DNA of 53,003 bases from Hyphomonadaceae bacterium. Lineage in GTDB: Bacteria > Pseudomonadota > Alphaproteobacteria > Caulobacterales > Aquidulcibacteraceae. Position 1 is the first letter of the stretch. Every line of letters starts with the position of its first letter. The notes under the pieces were generated by a model, which was not told where the DNA came from, did not search any database, and worked only from the letters and a program-made list of their open reading frames with translations. Location of the stretch: positions 1 through 53,003 of the forward strand of contig JAEUMQ010000008.1 in assembly GCA_016791425.1 (NCBI GenBank). Direction: 5' to 3'. This document shows positions 18,148-26,349 of the stretch, piece after piece. Both the position numbers and the translations under genes were made by a program.

Positions 18148-19943
18148 GCCGACAGCCCGCGCGTCTGCCCGAAGAAGACTGCGTTGAACTGGTGCCGCGC
18201 CGCGCTCTCGCCGGCGAAATCCCGGCGCGCCTTGCGCGCCTCGGCGAGGCCCCAATAGGCGTAGGAATCGCTCGGACTCTCGATCAGCGTACGGAGGAAT
18301 TCGCTTTCCGCCAGCGCCGGTTGCCCGTTGAGCAGGTAGACCGCCCCCAGCGTCCGGCGCACCGGATAATAGACGTAGGGCGGCTCCATATAGGGCACGC
18401 GCTGCTGCACCTCGAGCGCTTGCTCCAGATGCGCCTTCGCGTCGTTCCATTTGCGCTCCGCCATGTCGGCGCGCGCGATGAGCACCAGCCGGTAGACGCC
18501 GAGCACGTCCTGCGCCGGCACGCCCTGGGCGTTCATCACGGAAAAGTCCGAGGTCGCAATGAGGCGCTCAAGCGCCGCCGCCTCGCTGCGCGCCTCCGCC
18601 GGACGCCCGAGCCGCGCCAGCGCGACCCCGCGTGCATAGCGCCAAGCGCCGGTGACGTAGGCGACGCCCGCCGGCGGCTCTCCGGCCGCCAGGATCGCGT
18701 CCGGAGATCCGAACTGCGCGCGCGCGAACCACGGCGCCGCCTTCACCGGCTGCGCGATCGGAACGCTCGCGGCCATCTCCATCGGCAGCGCTGCATCGAG
18801 CTTTTCCGCCCAGGCGAGCGCGGTGCGCCCATCGCCGCCCATCGCCGCGCTGGTCAGCACGAAGTGCAGATTGTGCGTGTAATAGCCGTATTGATACATC
18901 GGCGAGGGATGGGCGGTGCGCATGAACGCTTCGTCCGCCGCCGAGGCCGCCACGTTGAGCCGCATGGAATCGCGGAACCGCCCGATGCGGTAATAGATGT
19001 GCGCCGGCATGTGCACGAGATGCCCCGCCGCCGGCGTCAGCGGTTCGAGCCGCCGTGCGTCGTCTTCCGCGCGCCATGGATCGGTCGAGGCTTCCACGAG
19101 GTGGATGTAGAGATGGATCGCGCCGGAATCGTTCGGGCTGCGCGCCAGCACGCGCTCGATGCGCGCGATCGCGGGGCCGATGCGGCCTTTGGGCTCGCGT
19201 CCTGCGTTCTGCCAATAATCCCAGGGCTGGGTGTCCATCGCCGCTTCCGCCGCAAACGTCTGCGCGAAGTCGCTGTCGGGATATTGGTCCGCGACGGCCG
19301 CCATCGCATCGGCGAACGCGCCGTCGAGGCCCGCGCGGCTCTCCGGGGCGTGACGCACATACCGAAGCTGCATCGCCTCGATCAGCGCCTTCTCCAGCGG
19401 CGTCGCGTTGGATGCATTCGCCGCCGCGGCGCGCGCCGCCTCGAACGCGCGAGGATTGTCGGCGGCGTTCATCGGCGCGTTGATGTTGGGCCCGAGCGCG
19501 AACGCTTCGCCCCAATAGCACATGCCGCAGGCGGCATCGATGCGCTGCGCTTCGCGGAACGCGCGCGCCGCCTCTGCATGGTTGAAGCCGTGCAGCATGC
19601 GGAGGCCCTGATCGAAATAGGCCTGCGCCTGCGGGTTCGACGTCGCGACCGCGAAATGCGCGTTGCCGAGGCCCCGCATCAGCGGCGGCGGCGTCTCGGA
19701 GGCCCCGTTCGCCTGCGCATACGCCTGCGCGCCGGCAAGCAGCGCGCCCATGAAGGAGCGCACGGCGAGCGCCTGGGCCGGCGTGCAGGGCGTCGCAAGC
19801 GTCAGCGTCCGCAGCGCTTGCGTCTCCGCCGAGATTTTGTCGCTGGCGAGGCCCGGCCCCGCCCAGTCCGGTCCAGCGAGGTCCGCGCTCAGGGTCACGA
19901 TGGCGGCAGCCGCCGCGGCGGCGTAAAGAAGGCCCTTGCGCAT
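18135..19943 (-). CDS. Secreted TPR-repeat protein
   Basis: 602 residues from ATG 19943, preceded by GGGAGAGGG. The frame extends to 20054, but that extension overlaps arsC. A signal peptide is expected (MRKGLLYAAAAAAAIVTLS). The body contains tetratricopeptide-like helical pairs, for example YFDQGLRMLHGFNHAEAARA, FREAQRIDAACGMCYWGEAF and HLEQALEVQQRVPYM, with a CGMC pair near residue 130. Such large periplasmic TPR proteins act as scaffolds. Specific function unknown; it resembles the widespread but unnamed TPR protein class of Caulobacterales. Divergent from arsC. Confidence 0.85.
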   Translation of the reverse strand: MRKGLLYAAAAAAAIVTLSADLAGPDWAGPGLASDKISAETQALRTLTLATPCTPAQALAVRSFMGALLAGAQAYAQANGASETPPPLMRGLGNAHFAVATSNPQAQAYFDQGLRMLHGFNHAEAARAFREAQRIDAACGMCYWGEAFALGPNINAPMNAADNPRAFEAARAAAANASNATPLEKALIEAMQLRYVRHAPESRAGLDGAFADAMAAVADQYPDSDFAQTFAAEAAMDTQPWDYWQNAGREPKGRIGPAIARIERVLARSPNDSGAIHLYIHLVEASTDPWRAEDDARRLEPLTPAAGHLVHMPAHIYYRIGRFRDSMRLNVAASAADEAFMRTAHPSPMYQYGYYTHNLHFVLTSAAMGGDGRTALAWAEKLDAALPMEMAASVPIAQPVKAAPWFARAQFGSPDAILAAGEPPAGVAYVTGAWRYARGVALARLGRPAEARSEAAALERLIATSDFSVMNAQGVPAQDVLGVYRLVLIARADMAERKWNDAKAHLEQALEVQQRVPYMEPPYVYYPVRRTLGAVYLLNGQPALAESEFLRTLIESPSDSYAYWGLAEARKARRDFAGESAARHQFNAVFFGQTRGLSAMNL

Positions 19944-20023
19944 GTCCCTCTCCCTGGAGCGGATGCGGCAGGCGGCGTGGCCGCCCACGCGATGGCGCAC
20001 GCTTAGCATGCTGGGGAACACGG

Positions 20024-20413
20024 ATGAAAGCAAAGACCGCGAAATCGGCCGCATCCGCGACCGCCTCCAAGGTCACGATCTGGCACAATCCGGCCTGCGG
20101 AACCTCGCGCAACACGCTTGCCCTGTTGCGCGAGCGCGGGATCGAGCCGGAGGTCTATCTCTATCTTGAGGAGAAGCCGTCGAAGGCCGAGCTGGAGGCG
20201 GTGCTGTCGCGTTTGAAGCTCAAGCCGTCCGAGCTGCTGCGCGCCCGCGAACCCTTGGCGGACGAACTCGGCCTCAAGGAGGAGGGCGCCTCGGAGGCGA
20301 AGATCCTCTCGGCCATGGCCAAGCACGCGATCCTGGTCCAGCGCCCGCTCGTCCTGGCTCCCAAGGGCGCCGTGATCGCCCGTCCCGCCGAGCGCGCCGA
20401 AGAGGTCATCTAG
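20024..20413 (+). CDS. arsC: ArsC-family arsenate reductase
   Basis: 129 residues of the ArsC/Spx thioredoxin fold. The catalytic cysteine lies in HNPACGTSRNT (Cys25), with a 15-residue lysine/alanine-rich N-terminal extension. The end RPLVLAPKGAVIARPAE is the normal ArsC C-terminal signature. It reduces arsenate using glutathione/glutaredoxin; some homologs have other redox roles. No arsR, arsB or acr3 is adjacent, so an arsenic operon is not demonstrated. The next gene, a TIR protein, starts 97 bases downstream. Confidence 0.93.
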   Translation: MKAKTAKSAASATASKVTIWHNPACGTSRNTLALLRERGIEPEVYLYLEEKPSKAELEAVLSRLKLKPSELLRAREPLADELGLKEEGASEAKILSAMAKHAILVQRPLVLAPKGAVIARPAERAEEVI

Positions 20414-20509
20414 GCGTACTGGCGCCCGGCAGGCTATTGAGCGGTCCCGCATTTCGAGCGCGCCCGAACATCGCCTAGGGGCAAACTCGGGGAAACCGGA
20501 GAACCGCGT

Positions 20510-21682
20510 TTGACAGTTTTCATCGCCCACGCCGAGCCCGATCAGGCCGTCGCCGAGCAATTGCAGACCTTCCTGGAGCGTCGCGGCCTCTTTGTGGAGC
20601 GCGAGTCCGGGCAGATGGTCGGCCGGCCGCTCCAGCATGGCGATACGCTGGTCGCGCTCTGGTCGAAGGCCTCTCCGTTCTCGCCTTTCCGGCTGCAGTT
20701 CGAGAAGCGCGCCCTCGACGCCTGGGCCGATGGCCGGCTCATCTTCGTCAAGCTCGACCACCAGTTCGCGCCGGTCGGCCTGCGTGACTTGCCCTTCGTC
20801 GAAGCATCCTTCGAGGTGCAGCGCGATCTGGTCGCCTGGGCGGAGGTCGCCAAGCGCGCGCAGGAGGTCCGCCGCGGTCCCCCGCCCGGCGAGGCGTTGG
20901 ATGGCGCCGTCGGCGGCGCGCCGCCGTCTGCTTCCGCGCCCTCGCCCCGGGAAGCGCCTCGCCCTTCTCCGGCGCCCGCGCGCAAGAAGGGCGGCGCCGC
21001 TCGGGTCGGTCTTGCGCTGATTGTCCTTGCGGGCGTCGCCGCGGTGTTCGCCGCGCCGTACCTCGGCTTGGGCGAGCTTGCCGCGCGCAGCGGCCTCGAT
21101 GCTGCGTTCATCCCGATCGCGGCGGCGATCATAGCAGCCGTCCTCGTCGGCCTGCTCGTCCTCGTCGTCCTCGCCGTCGCGCGCCCCAAAGCCGGAGGCG
21201 CTCGCAAAAAGGCGGCCAAGCAGGCCGAATGGAAGGAAGAGGAACACACCGATTATGAAGCGCCGCGCTCGGAGGCCGCTCAGCCGAACGCGCCGGCCGT
21301 GTTCGTCTCCTACGCGCGTGCGGACGCGCCGAAAGTGATCCCGGTCTGCGACGCGCTCAAGAAGGACGGCAAGGAATTGTGGATCGACCAGGAGGGGATC
21401 GGCGCCGGCGACAGCTGGGCCGGCGAGATCGTGCGCGCCATCCGCACGGTGCGCGGCGTGGCGGTGATGTGCTCGAAGGCCGCCTTCGAGAGCGACCACG
21501 TCAAGCGCGAGGTCTATCTCGCCGACCGCTACAAGAAGCGCCTTCTGCCGGTCTTTATCGAGGAGACGCCGATGCCGGACGATTTCGAATATTTCTTCGC
21601 CGGCGTGCAGCAGCTGAAGCTCCACGAGGTCGCCGAGGCCGAGCGGCCCGCGTTGATGGCCCGGGCGCTCGCGGCCGTGTAA
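20510..21682 (+). CDS. Double-TIR membrane protein (TIR - TM - TM - TIR)
   Basis: 390 residues from TTG 20510, preceded by GGAGA; no closer in-frame ATG preserves the first domain. The N-terminal TIR-like domain (about 1-115) opens MTVFIAHAEPDQAVAEQLQT and is degenerate, but keeps a glutamate (RLQFEKRA, Glu65). A Pro/Ala/Ser linker (120-160) leads to two membrane segments (about 165-183 and 199-224). The C-terminal TIR (about 261-375) is canonical: AVFVSYARADAPKVIPVCDA, ELWIDQEGIGAGDSWAGEI and SKAAFESDHVKREVYLADRY, with Glu334 in the position of the NADase glutamate. Both TIRs should face the cytosol. It is probably a sensor or NAD-linked effector; a role in immunity is not shown. Confidence 0.85.
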   Translation: MTVFIAHAEPDQAVAEQLQTFLERRGLFVERESGQMVGRPLQHGDTLVALWSKASPFSPFRLQFEKRALDAWADGRLIFVKLDHQFAPVGLRDLPFVEASFEVQRDLVAWAEVAKRAQEVRRGPPPGEALDGAVGGAPPSASAPSPREAPRPSPAPARKKGGAARVGLALIVLAGVAAVFAAPYLGLGELAARSGLDAAFIPIAAAIIAAVLVGLLVLVVLAVARPKAGGARKKAAKQAEWKEEEHTDYEAPRSEAAQPNAPAVFVSYARADAPKVIPVCDALKKDGKELWIDQEGIGAGDSWAGEIVRAIRTVRGVAVMCSKAAFESDHVKREVYLADRYKKRLLPVFIEETPMPDDFEYFFAGVQQLKLHEVAEAERPALMARALAAV

Positions 21683-21683
21683 G

Positions 21684-21719
21684 AGTAGGGATTAGGGATT
21701 AGGGATTTGGGAATAGGGG
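21684..21719 (+). repeat. Left heptanucleotide G-rich repeat (TAGGGAT units)
   Basis: Three consecutive TAGGGAT-type heptamers, then TTGGGAA and TAGGGG, begin directly after the TIR stop and end just before the four-helix-bundle start. Five G-tracts of 3 or 4 with 4-base loops fit a G-quadruplex-forming motif. AGGGG at 21715-21719 doubles as a plausible ribosome-binding site for the next gene. It is matched by an inverted copy at 22083-22117. Confidence 0.85.
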
Positions 21720-21725
21720 TCAGGC

Positions 21726-22130
21726 GTGAGCACGAGCTTCCGAGAGCTGGAGGTTTGGCGAAAGGCGATGGATCTCGCGAGTGAGGTCTATCGGTTTGTG
21801 CGCGTCATGCCAAAACAGGAGGAGTACCGGCCCACCGCGCAACTGGTCAGGGCCGCGATCTCTATCCCGGCCAACATTGCCGAAGGTCACGCGCGCGCGA
21901 CCCGCAAGGAGTACGCACAATTCATCAGCATTGCTCGCGGCTCCGCGGCTGAGCTTGATACCCTGATCGAGCTCGCAATGCGGGCTGAATTCGCCAATCC
22001 TGAAGTTCTGCGGCCGTTGGCTGAGCGGATCGAACACATCAGCCGCATGCTCAATCGCCTTCACGCTCGTCTCCGCGATCCGCCCTCAAATCCCCAATCC
22101 CCAGTCCCTAATCCCCACGGTGCCCCATGA
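21726..22130 (+). CDS. Four-helix-bundle protein (23S rRNA intervening-sequence protein family)
   Basis: 134 residues from GTG 21726. The body is the TIGR02436-like family fold: SFRELEVWRKAMDLASEVYR, then PTAQLVRAAISIPANIAEGH, ARATRKEYAQFISIARGSAA and ELDTLIELAMRAEF, ending with SRMLNRLHARL. Related proteins bind nucleic acid; some are linked to 23S rRNA intervening sequences and to reverse-transcriptase elements (Avd-like). The last 15 codons (DPPSNPQSPVPNPHGAP) are simply the right flanking repeat read through. The stop overlaps the liuC start as ATGA. It looks like a repeat-bounded insertion between the TIR gene and liuC. Confidence 0.9.
   Translation: MSTSFRELEVWRKAMDLASEVYRFVRVMPKQEEYRPTAQLVRAAISIPANIAEGHARATRKEYAQFISIARGSAAELDTLIELAMRAEFANPEVLRPLAERIEHISRMLNRLHARLRDPPSNPQSPVPNPHGAP
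22083..22117 (-). repeat. Right heptanucleotide repeat (inverted copy)
   Basis: On the minus strand it reads as successive GGGGATT/AGGGACT/GGGGATT heptamers, the reverse complement of the left block with some base changes. It lies within the last codons of the four-helix-bundle gene and ends 10 bases before the liuC start. Together with 21684-21719 it brackets one gene in inverted orientation. No target-site duplication was found by eye. Confidence 0.8.
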
Positions 22131-22927
22131 CCCTAGCGCCCGAGCCCGTATCGCTTGAGATCTCCCCCGAAGGCATCGCGGTCGTCACGCTGAACCGCGC
22201 GGCCAAGCGCAACGCGATCGACGAGATCATGATCGCCGGGCTTGCCGAAACCTTCGAAACGCTCAGGGGCGCCGACCATGTCCGCGTCGTTTTCCTCACC
22301 GGCGCAGGTCCGCACTTTTGCGCCGGCGCCGACATCGACTGGATGCGCCGCCAGGGCGAGCACCTGCAGGCCGACAACGAGACCGACGCGCTCACCTTCG
22401 CCCGCATGCTGAAGGCGCTGCACGATCTGCCGGTGCTGACCGTTGCGCTGGTTCATGGCGCCGCGATGGGCGGCGGGGCCGGGCTCGTTGCGGCGTGCGA
22501 CTGGGCGATCGCGACCAAGGACGCGCACTTCCGCTTCTCCGAAGTGCGCCTCGGCATCACCGCCGCCACCATCAGCCCCTATGTCGTGGAAGCCATTGGC
22601 GCCCGCAACGCGCGCGCGCTCTTCGCTTCAGCGTTCCCGTTCGGCGCCGAAGAGGCGCTGCGCATGGGCCTCATCCACGCCGTCGCGGAAGATCAGAACG
22701 AGCTTCACATCCACCTGAAGCGCATCGCCGGCCTCGCCATGGAGAATGCGCCCGGCGCCGTCGCCGAATCCAAGGCGCTGGTGCGCGCTGTCGCCGGCCA
22801 TCCGATCGACGATCGCATCTCGAAGGAGACCGCCAAGCGCATCGCGGCGCGCCGCGCCTCTCCTGAGGGCAAGGAAGGCCTTGCCGCGTTCCTGGAGAAG
22901 CGCAGGCCGAACTGGGACATGCCGTGA
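22127..22927 (+). CDS. liuC: Enoyl-CoA hydratase/isomerase, probable methylglutaconyl-CoA hydratase
   Basis: 266 residues of the crotonase fold. The oxyanion-hole blocks are HFCAGADIDWMRR and HGAAMGGGAGLVAACD, followed by FRFSEVRLGITAATISPYV. The FCAGADIDWM sequence is typical of the AUH/LiuC branch that hydrates 3-methylglutaconyl-CoA, and the operon position beside mccA supports that step of leucine breakdown. The start overlaps the upstream four-helix-bundle stop (ATGA) and the stop overlaps the next gene (GTGA), so translation is coupled throughout. An ordinary crotonase of other specificity cannot be excluded from sequence alone. Confidence 0.85.
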   Translation: MTLAPEPVSLEISPEGIAVVTLNRAAKRNAIDEIMIAGLAETFETLRGADHVRVVFLTGAGPHFCAGADIDWMRRQGEHLQADNETDALTFARMLKALHDLPVLTVALVHGAAMGGGAGLVAACDWAIATKDAHFRFSEVRLGITAATISPYVVEAIGARNARALFASAFPFGAEEALRMGLIHAVAEDQNELHIHLKRIAGLAMENAPGAVAESKALVRAVAGHPIDDRISKETAKRIAARRASPEGKEGLAAFLEKRRPNWDMP

Positions 22928-24030
22928 GCGGTGAGATCGAGGCCGCCGGCGCCGCGGTAACGGCCGGCCTCGTCGCCAATGCGATCGAGGGCCCGCAACA
23001 CGTGAACTTGGCCGGCGTGCGCCATGGCGAAGGCAAGTGCCTCAATTGCGATGCCGATGTGAACGGGCGCTATTGCGCCAATTGCGGCCAGCCCACGCAC
23101 GTGCACCGCACCCTTGGGCACGTCGTGGAGGAATTCCTTCACGGCCTCATCCACTTCGACACCAAGGCCTGGCGCACGCTGCCGATGCTCGTGGCTCGCC
23201 CCGGCACGCTCACCAGCCGCTACGTCCACGGACGCCGCGCCCACTACATCTCTCCGGTCGCGACCTTCCTGCTCACCGTCTTCCTCATGTTCTTCGTCTT
23301 CTCCGTCGCCGGCCTCAACCAGGCGATCGACGTGCGCGGAACCGATCTTTCGCAGCTTTCCGACACGGAGCTTCTGGAGGCGATGGCGGAATCCGAGTCC
23401 GGCGAGCAGCGCATGCGCGAGAGCGCTGCACGCATGCGCGCCGAGAACACGCCTGGCGCGGCCGGCATGGAGGCCGGGGCCGATGCGTTAGCGGCATCCC
23501 GCGAAAAGATGAGCCAGGAGGCTGCGCGCCGCCGCGGCGGAACCGAGGCGACAGCTAAGCCCGAGGCGACGCTGATCAGTATCAGCGGATGGAACACCGA
23601 GGCGCTGAACGCGCGTTTCCGCGACAAGCTCAAGAACCCGGAATTGCTCTTCTACAAGGTGCAGCAGAACGCCTACAAATACTCCTTCCTCCTCGTGCCG
23701 ATCTCGTTGCCCTTCGTGGCGCTGCTTTTCCTCTGGAAGCGGGGCTGGACGCTCTACGACCATGTCGTCTTCACGCTCTATTCGCTCTCCTTCATGTCGC
23801 TGCTCTTCATCACGGTGGCGCTCTTGTCGATGCTCGGCGATCCTGCCGACGGCTGGGTGGCGCTTCTCGTCGGCGTCGGCGTGCCGGCGCACATGTTCTT
23901 CCACCTGGGCGGGACATACGGTCTCAAATGGTGGTCGGCGCTCTGGCGGACGCTCTTCCTGCTCGTCTTCGCGATCACCTCACTCGTGATATTCCTCCTC
24001 CTCATGATCGTGTTCGGCGTGCTCTCCTGA
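22924..24030 (+). CDS. DUF3667 family membrane protein
   Basis: 368 residues from GTG 22924, which overlaps the liuC stop. An N-terminal zinc-ribbon-like motif GKCLNCDADVNGRYCANCGQ is the family hallmark. The segment HYISPVATFLLTVFLMFFVF is a first membrane helix, followed by an Ala/Glu-rich soluble loop (about 150-215) and further hydrophobic helices (SFLLVPISLPFVALLFLWKR, SLSFMSLLFITVALLSML) near the C-terminus. Function unknown. Its insertion between leucine-catabolic genes, with coupled overlaps on both sides, suggests a partner role in CoA-ester or membrane physiology, but this is inference. Confidence 0.9.
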   Translation: MSGEIEAAGAAVTAGLVANAIEGPQHVNLAGVRHGEGKCLNCDADVNGRYCANCGQPTHVHRTLGHVVEEFLHGLIHFDTKAWRTLPMLVARPGTLTSRYVHGRRAHYISPVATFLLTVFLMFFVFSVAGLNQAIDVRGTDLSQLSDTELLEAMAESESGEQRMRESAARMRAENTPGAAGMEAGADALAASREKMSQEAARRRGGTEATAKPEATLISISGWNTEALNARFRDKLKNPELLFYKVQQNAYKYSFLLVPISLPFVALLFLWKRGWTLYDHVVFTLYSLSFMSLLFITVALLSMLGDPADGWVALLVGVGVPAHMFFHLGGTYGLKWWSALWRTLFLLVFAITSLVIFLLLMIVFGVLS

Positions 24031-25955
24031 TGTTCAAGTCCGTCCTCGTCGCCAATCGCGCGGAGATCGCGTGCCGCATCTTCCGCACCGCGCGTGCGAT
24101 GGGAATGCGCTGCATCGCCGTTCATACCGAAGCCGACGCAAAAGCAAAGCACGTCCGCGAAGCCGATGAGAGCGTGCTCATCGGGCCGGCGCCGGCCGCA
24201 GAATCCTATCTCCGCGGCGATCGCATCATCGAAGCGGCGAAGGCGTCGGGCGCCGAAGCCGTCCATCCAGGTTACGGCTTTCTCTCGGAGAACCCGGATT
24301 TCGCCGAGGAGGTGATCGCTGCGGGCCTCATCTGGATCGGCCCGACGCCGGCGGCGATCCGCGCGATGGGTCTCAAGGACGAAGCCAAGCGCATCGCGGA
24401 GGAGGCGGGCGTGCCGGTCGTGCCCGGCTATCGCGGCGAAGCGCAGGACGCCAAGACGCTTTCGAAGGAGGCGAAGGCGATCGGCTTTCCCGTGCTCATC
24501 AAGGCCGTCGCCGGCGGCGGCGGACGCGGCATCCGCGAAGTGAAGAATGCCGCAGAATTCGCCGATGCCTTGGCTTCAGCCCAGCGCGAAGCGAAGGCCG
24601 CGTTCGGCGACGATCGCGTGCTCGTTGAAAAGCTGATCGGGCGCCCGCGCCACATCGAGGTGCAGGTGTTCGGCGACAAGCATGGCAACGTCGTCCATCT
24701 CTTCGAGCGCGATTGTTCGCTGCAGCGCCGCCGCCAGAAGGTCATCGAAGAGGCGCCGGCGCCGGGCATGACCGCCGACATCCGCGCCGCGATGACCGAT
24801 GCGGCTTTGAAGGCCGCGCGCGCGGTCGCTTATGAGAATGCCGGCACGGTCGAGTTCATCGTCGATGGCTCCGGCCCTTTGCGCGCTGACGGCTTCTGGT
24901 TCCTGGAAATGAACACGCGCCTCCAGGTCGAGCATCCCGTCACGGAGATGATCACCGGCCTCGACCTTGTCGAATGGCAATTCCGCGTCGCCGCCGGCGA
25001 GACGCTTCCGCTGACGCAAGACGAGATCAGGCTGGATGGTCACGCCATCGAGGCGCGTGTCGTGGCGGAGGATCCCGCCGACAATTTCCGCCCCAGCGTC
25101 GGGCGCTTGCACCTCTGCAGATGGCCGCATCGCCAGCGTGTCGATGCCGGCTTCGCCGAGGGCGACGCGATCCCCTCCGCCTATGATTCCCTGCTCGCCA
25201 AGATCATCGTCCACCGCGAGGATCGCGCCGAGGCCATCGAAAGCGCGAAGCGCGCGCTGTCCGCCGCGCACGTCTTCGGCGTCGCGACGAACATCGGCTT
25301 CCTGCGCCGGTGCCTGGGGGACAAGTCCTTCGCCGCCGGCGATGTGCATGTCGGCCTGATCGCCGAGCGCCTGGAAACGCTCTCCGACCGCAGCGAGGCC
25401 AGGCGCGCCGCCGCCGCGCGTCTCGCCTTCGCCGACGCCATGAACGACATCGGCGCCGACGATCCCTGGGCGAGGAATGATGGCTTCCGCATGAACGCGC
25501 CCTCGCGCCTCGTCTGGCGCTACGAGGTCGCTGACCAGCCGCTCCTCGTCGAGCTCGATCGCGATGGCGACGTTGTGGCCGCCGCGCGCGTGGATGGCGC
25601 GCCCGCGCCGCTCGATCCGGACCTGCATCCTGACTTCGCCAAGCTCGGCGCCGGGACGATCGTCTTCGCGGAAGGGGAGGCGTTCGCGTTTGAGCCCGCC
25701 GGCGCCTCGCGCGAGCATGCCGACGCCGCCGCCGGCGATGAGGTGAAGGCGCCGCTGCCGGGCAAGGTGGTCGCGGTTCTGGCCAAGGCGGGGCAGGCGG
25801 TGAAGAAGGGCGATCCGCTCGTCACGCTCGAAGCGATGAAGATGGAGCATGCGCTGAAGGCGCCCCGCGACGGCGCCATCGCCGAGATCGCTGTGGCCGC
25901 CGGCGCGCAGGTGAAGGAAGGCGCGCTCCTCGTGCGCCTCGCGGCAGCGACGTGA
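24030..25955 (+). CDS. mccA: Methylcrotonyl-CoA carboxylase, biotin (alpha) subunit
   Basis: 641 residues from ATG 24030, whose first base is the last of the DUF3667 stop (TGATG). Biotin-carboxylase N-domain VANRAEIACRIFRTARAMGM; the ATP-grasp phosphate loop AVAGGGGRGIREV; the carboxylase active-site block WFLEMNTRLQVEHPVTE; and a C-terminal biotinyl domain with EAMKMEH, the lysine lying near residue 604. It partners MccB (15409-17013) to convert 3-methylcrotonyl-CoA to 3-methylglutaconyl-CoA. Homology to propionyl- and geranyl-CoA carboxylases means the subtype rests partly on the MccB and LiuC context. Confidence 0.93.
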   Translation: MFKSVLVANRAEIACRIFRTARAMGMRCIAVHTEADAKAKHVREADESVLIGPAPAAESYLRGDRIIEAAKASGAEAVHPGYGFLSENPDFAEEVIAAGLIWIGPTPAAIRAMGLKDEAKRIAEEAGVPVVPGYRGEAQDAKTLSKEAKAIGFPVLIKAVAGGGGRGIREVKNAAEFADALASAQREAKAAFGDDRVLVEKLIGRPRHIEVQVFGDKHGNVVHLFERDCSLQRRRQKVIEEAPAPGMTADIRAAMTDAALKAARAVAYENAGTVEFIVDGSGPLRADGFWFLEMNTRLQVEHPVTEMITGLDLVEWQFRVAAGETLPLTQDEIRLDGHAIEARVVAEDPADNFRPSVGRLHLCRWPHRQRVDAGFAEGDAIPSAYDSLLAKIIVHREDRAEAIESAKRALSAAHVFGVATNIGFLRRCLGDKSFAAGDVHVGLIAERLETLSDRSEARRAAAARLAFADAMNDIGADDPWARNDGFRMNAPSRLVWRYEVADQPLLVELDRDGDVVAAARVDGAPAPLDPDLHPDFAKLGAGTIVFAEGEAFAFEPAGASREHADAAAGDEVKAPLPGKVVAVLAKAGQAVKKGDPLVTLEAMKMEHALKAPRDGAIAEIAVAAGAQVKEGALLVRLAAAT

Positions 25956-26341
25956 ACATCGAGCAATTGATCGTGGCGCTCGCGTCGGCTGCAGCAGTGG
26001 CCGCGCTCATCCTTGTCGCCTTCGGCCTCGGCTTCCGCGCCAAGCCGACGCTGGAGAGCGAGGACGCCGTCCGCGCACGCCTCGCCGAAGCCGAGCCGGA
26101 CGCGAGCCCGTCGGACATCCTCATCGCCAAGGACGGCGCCGCCGCCATCGTGCGCCTGGCGGACGGCCGCATCGCGGTGCTGCGCGCGGTGGGAGACCGT
26201 TTCGCGATCCGGGTCTTTCCGCGTGATGCGTTGGCGGTCGCTGCCGTCGCGGAAGGTCTCCGCATTACGTTTGCCGATCTCGGCTTTCCCGCGCTAAAAT
26301 TGCGGGTGGAAGCGGCGCCGTCCTGGCTCGCCCCGCATTGA
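25952..26341 (+). CDS. Small membrane protein, uncharacterised
   Basis: 129 residues from a GTG whose first bases overlap the mccA stop (GTGA), so it is translationally coupled. One N-terminal membrane helix (NIEQLIVALASAAAVAALIL) is followed by a cytosolic or periplasmic beta-rich domain (VRLADGRIAVLRAVGDRFAI). No family is recognised. The tight overlap puts it in the liuC-mccA operon rather than with the next gene. Confidence 0.7.
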   Translation: MNIEQLIVALASAAAVAALILVAFGLGFRAKPTLESEDAVRARLAEAEPDASPSDILIAKDGAAAIVRLADGRIAVLRAVGDRFAIRVFPRDALAVAAVAEGLRITFADLGFPALKLRVEAAPSWLAPH

Positions 26342-26349
26342 ACCCTACG

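Noticed and set aside
18117-20006. 629-codon open frame antisense to the TPR gene
   Set aside because: Arg/Val/Ala/His-rich translation without a domain; it covers a signal-bearing TPR protein on the other strand.
20024-22130. ArsC-TIR-four-helix-bundle as a defence island
   Set aside because: ArsC is a metabolic or resistance enzyme and no nuclease, nucleotide-cyclase, retron or other defence-associated gene is nearby; the TIR protein alone is not enough.
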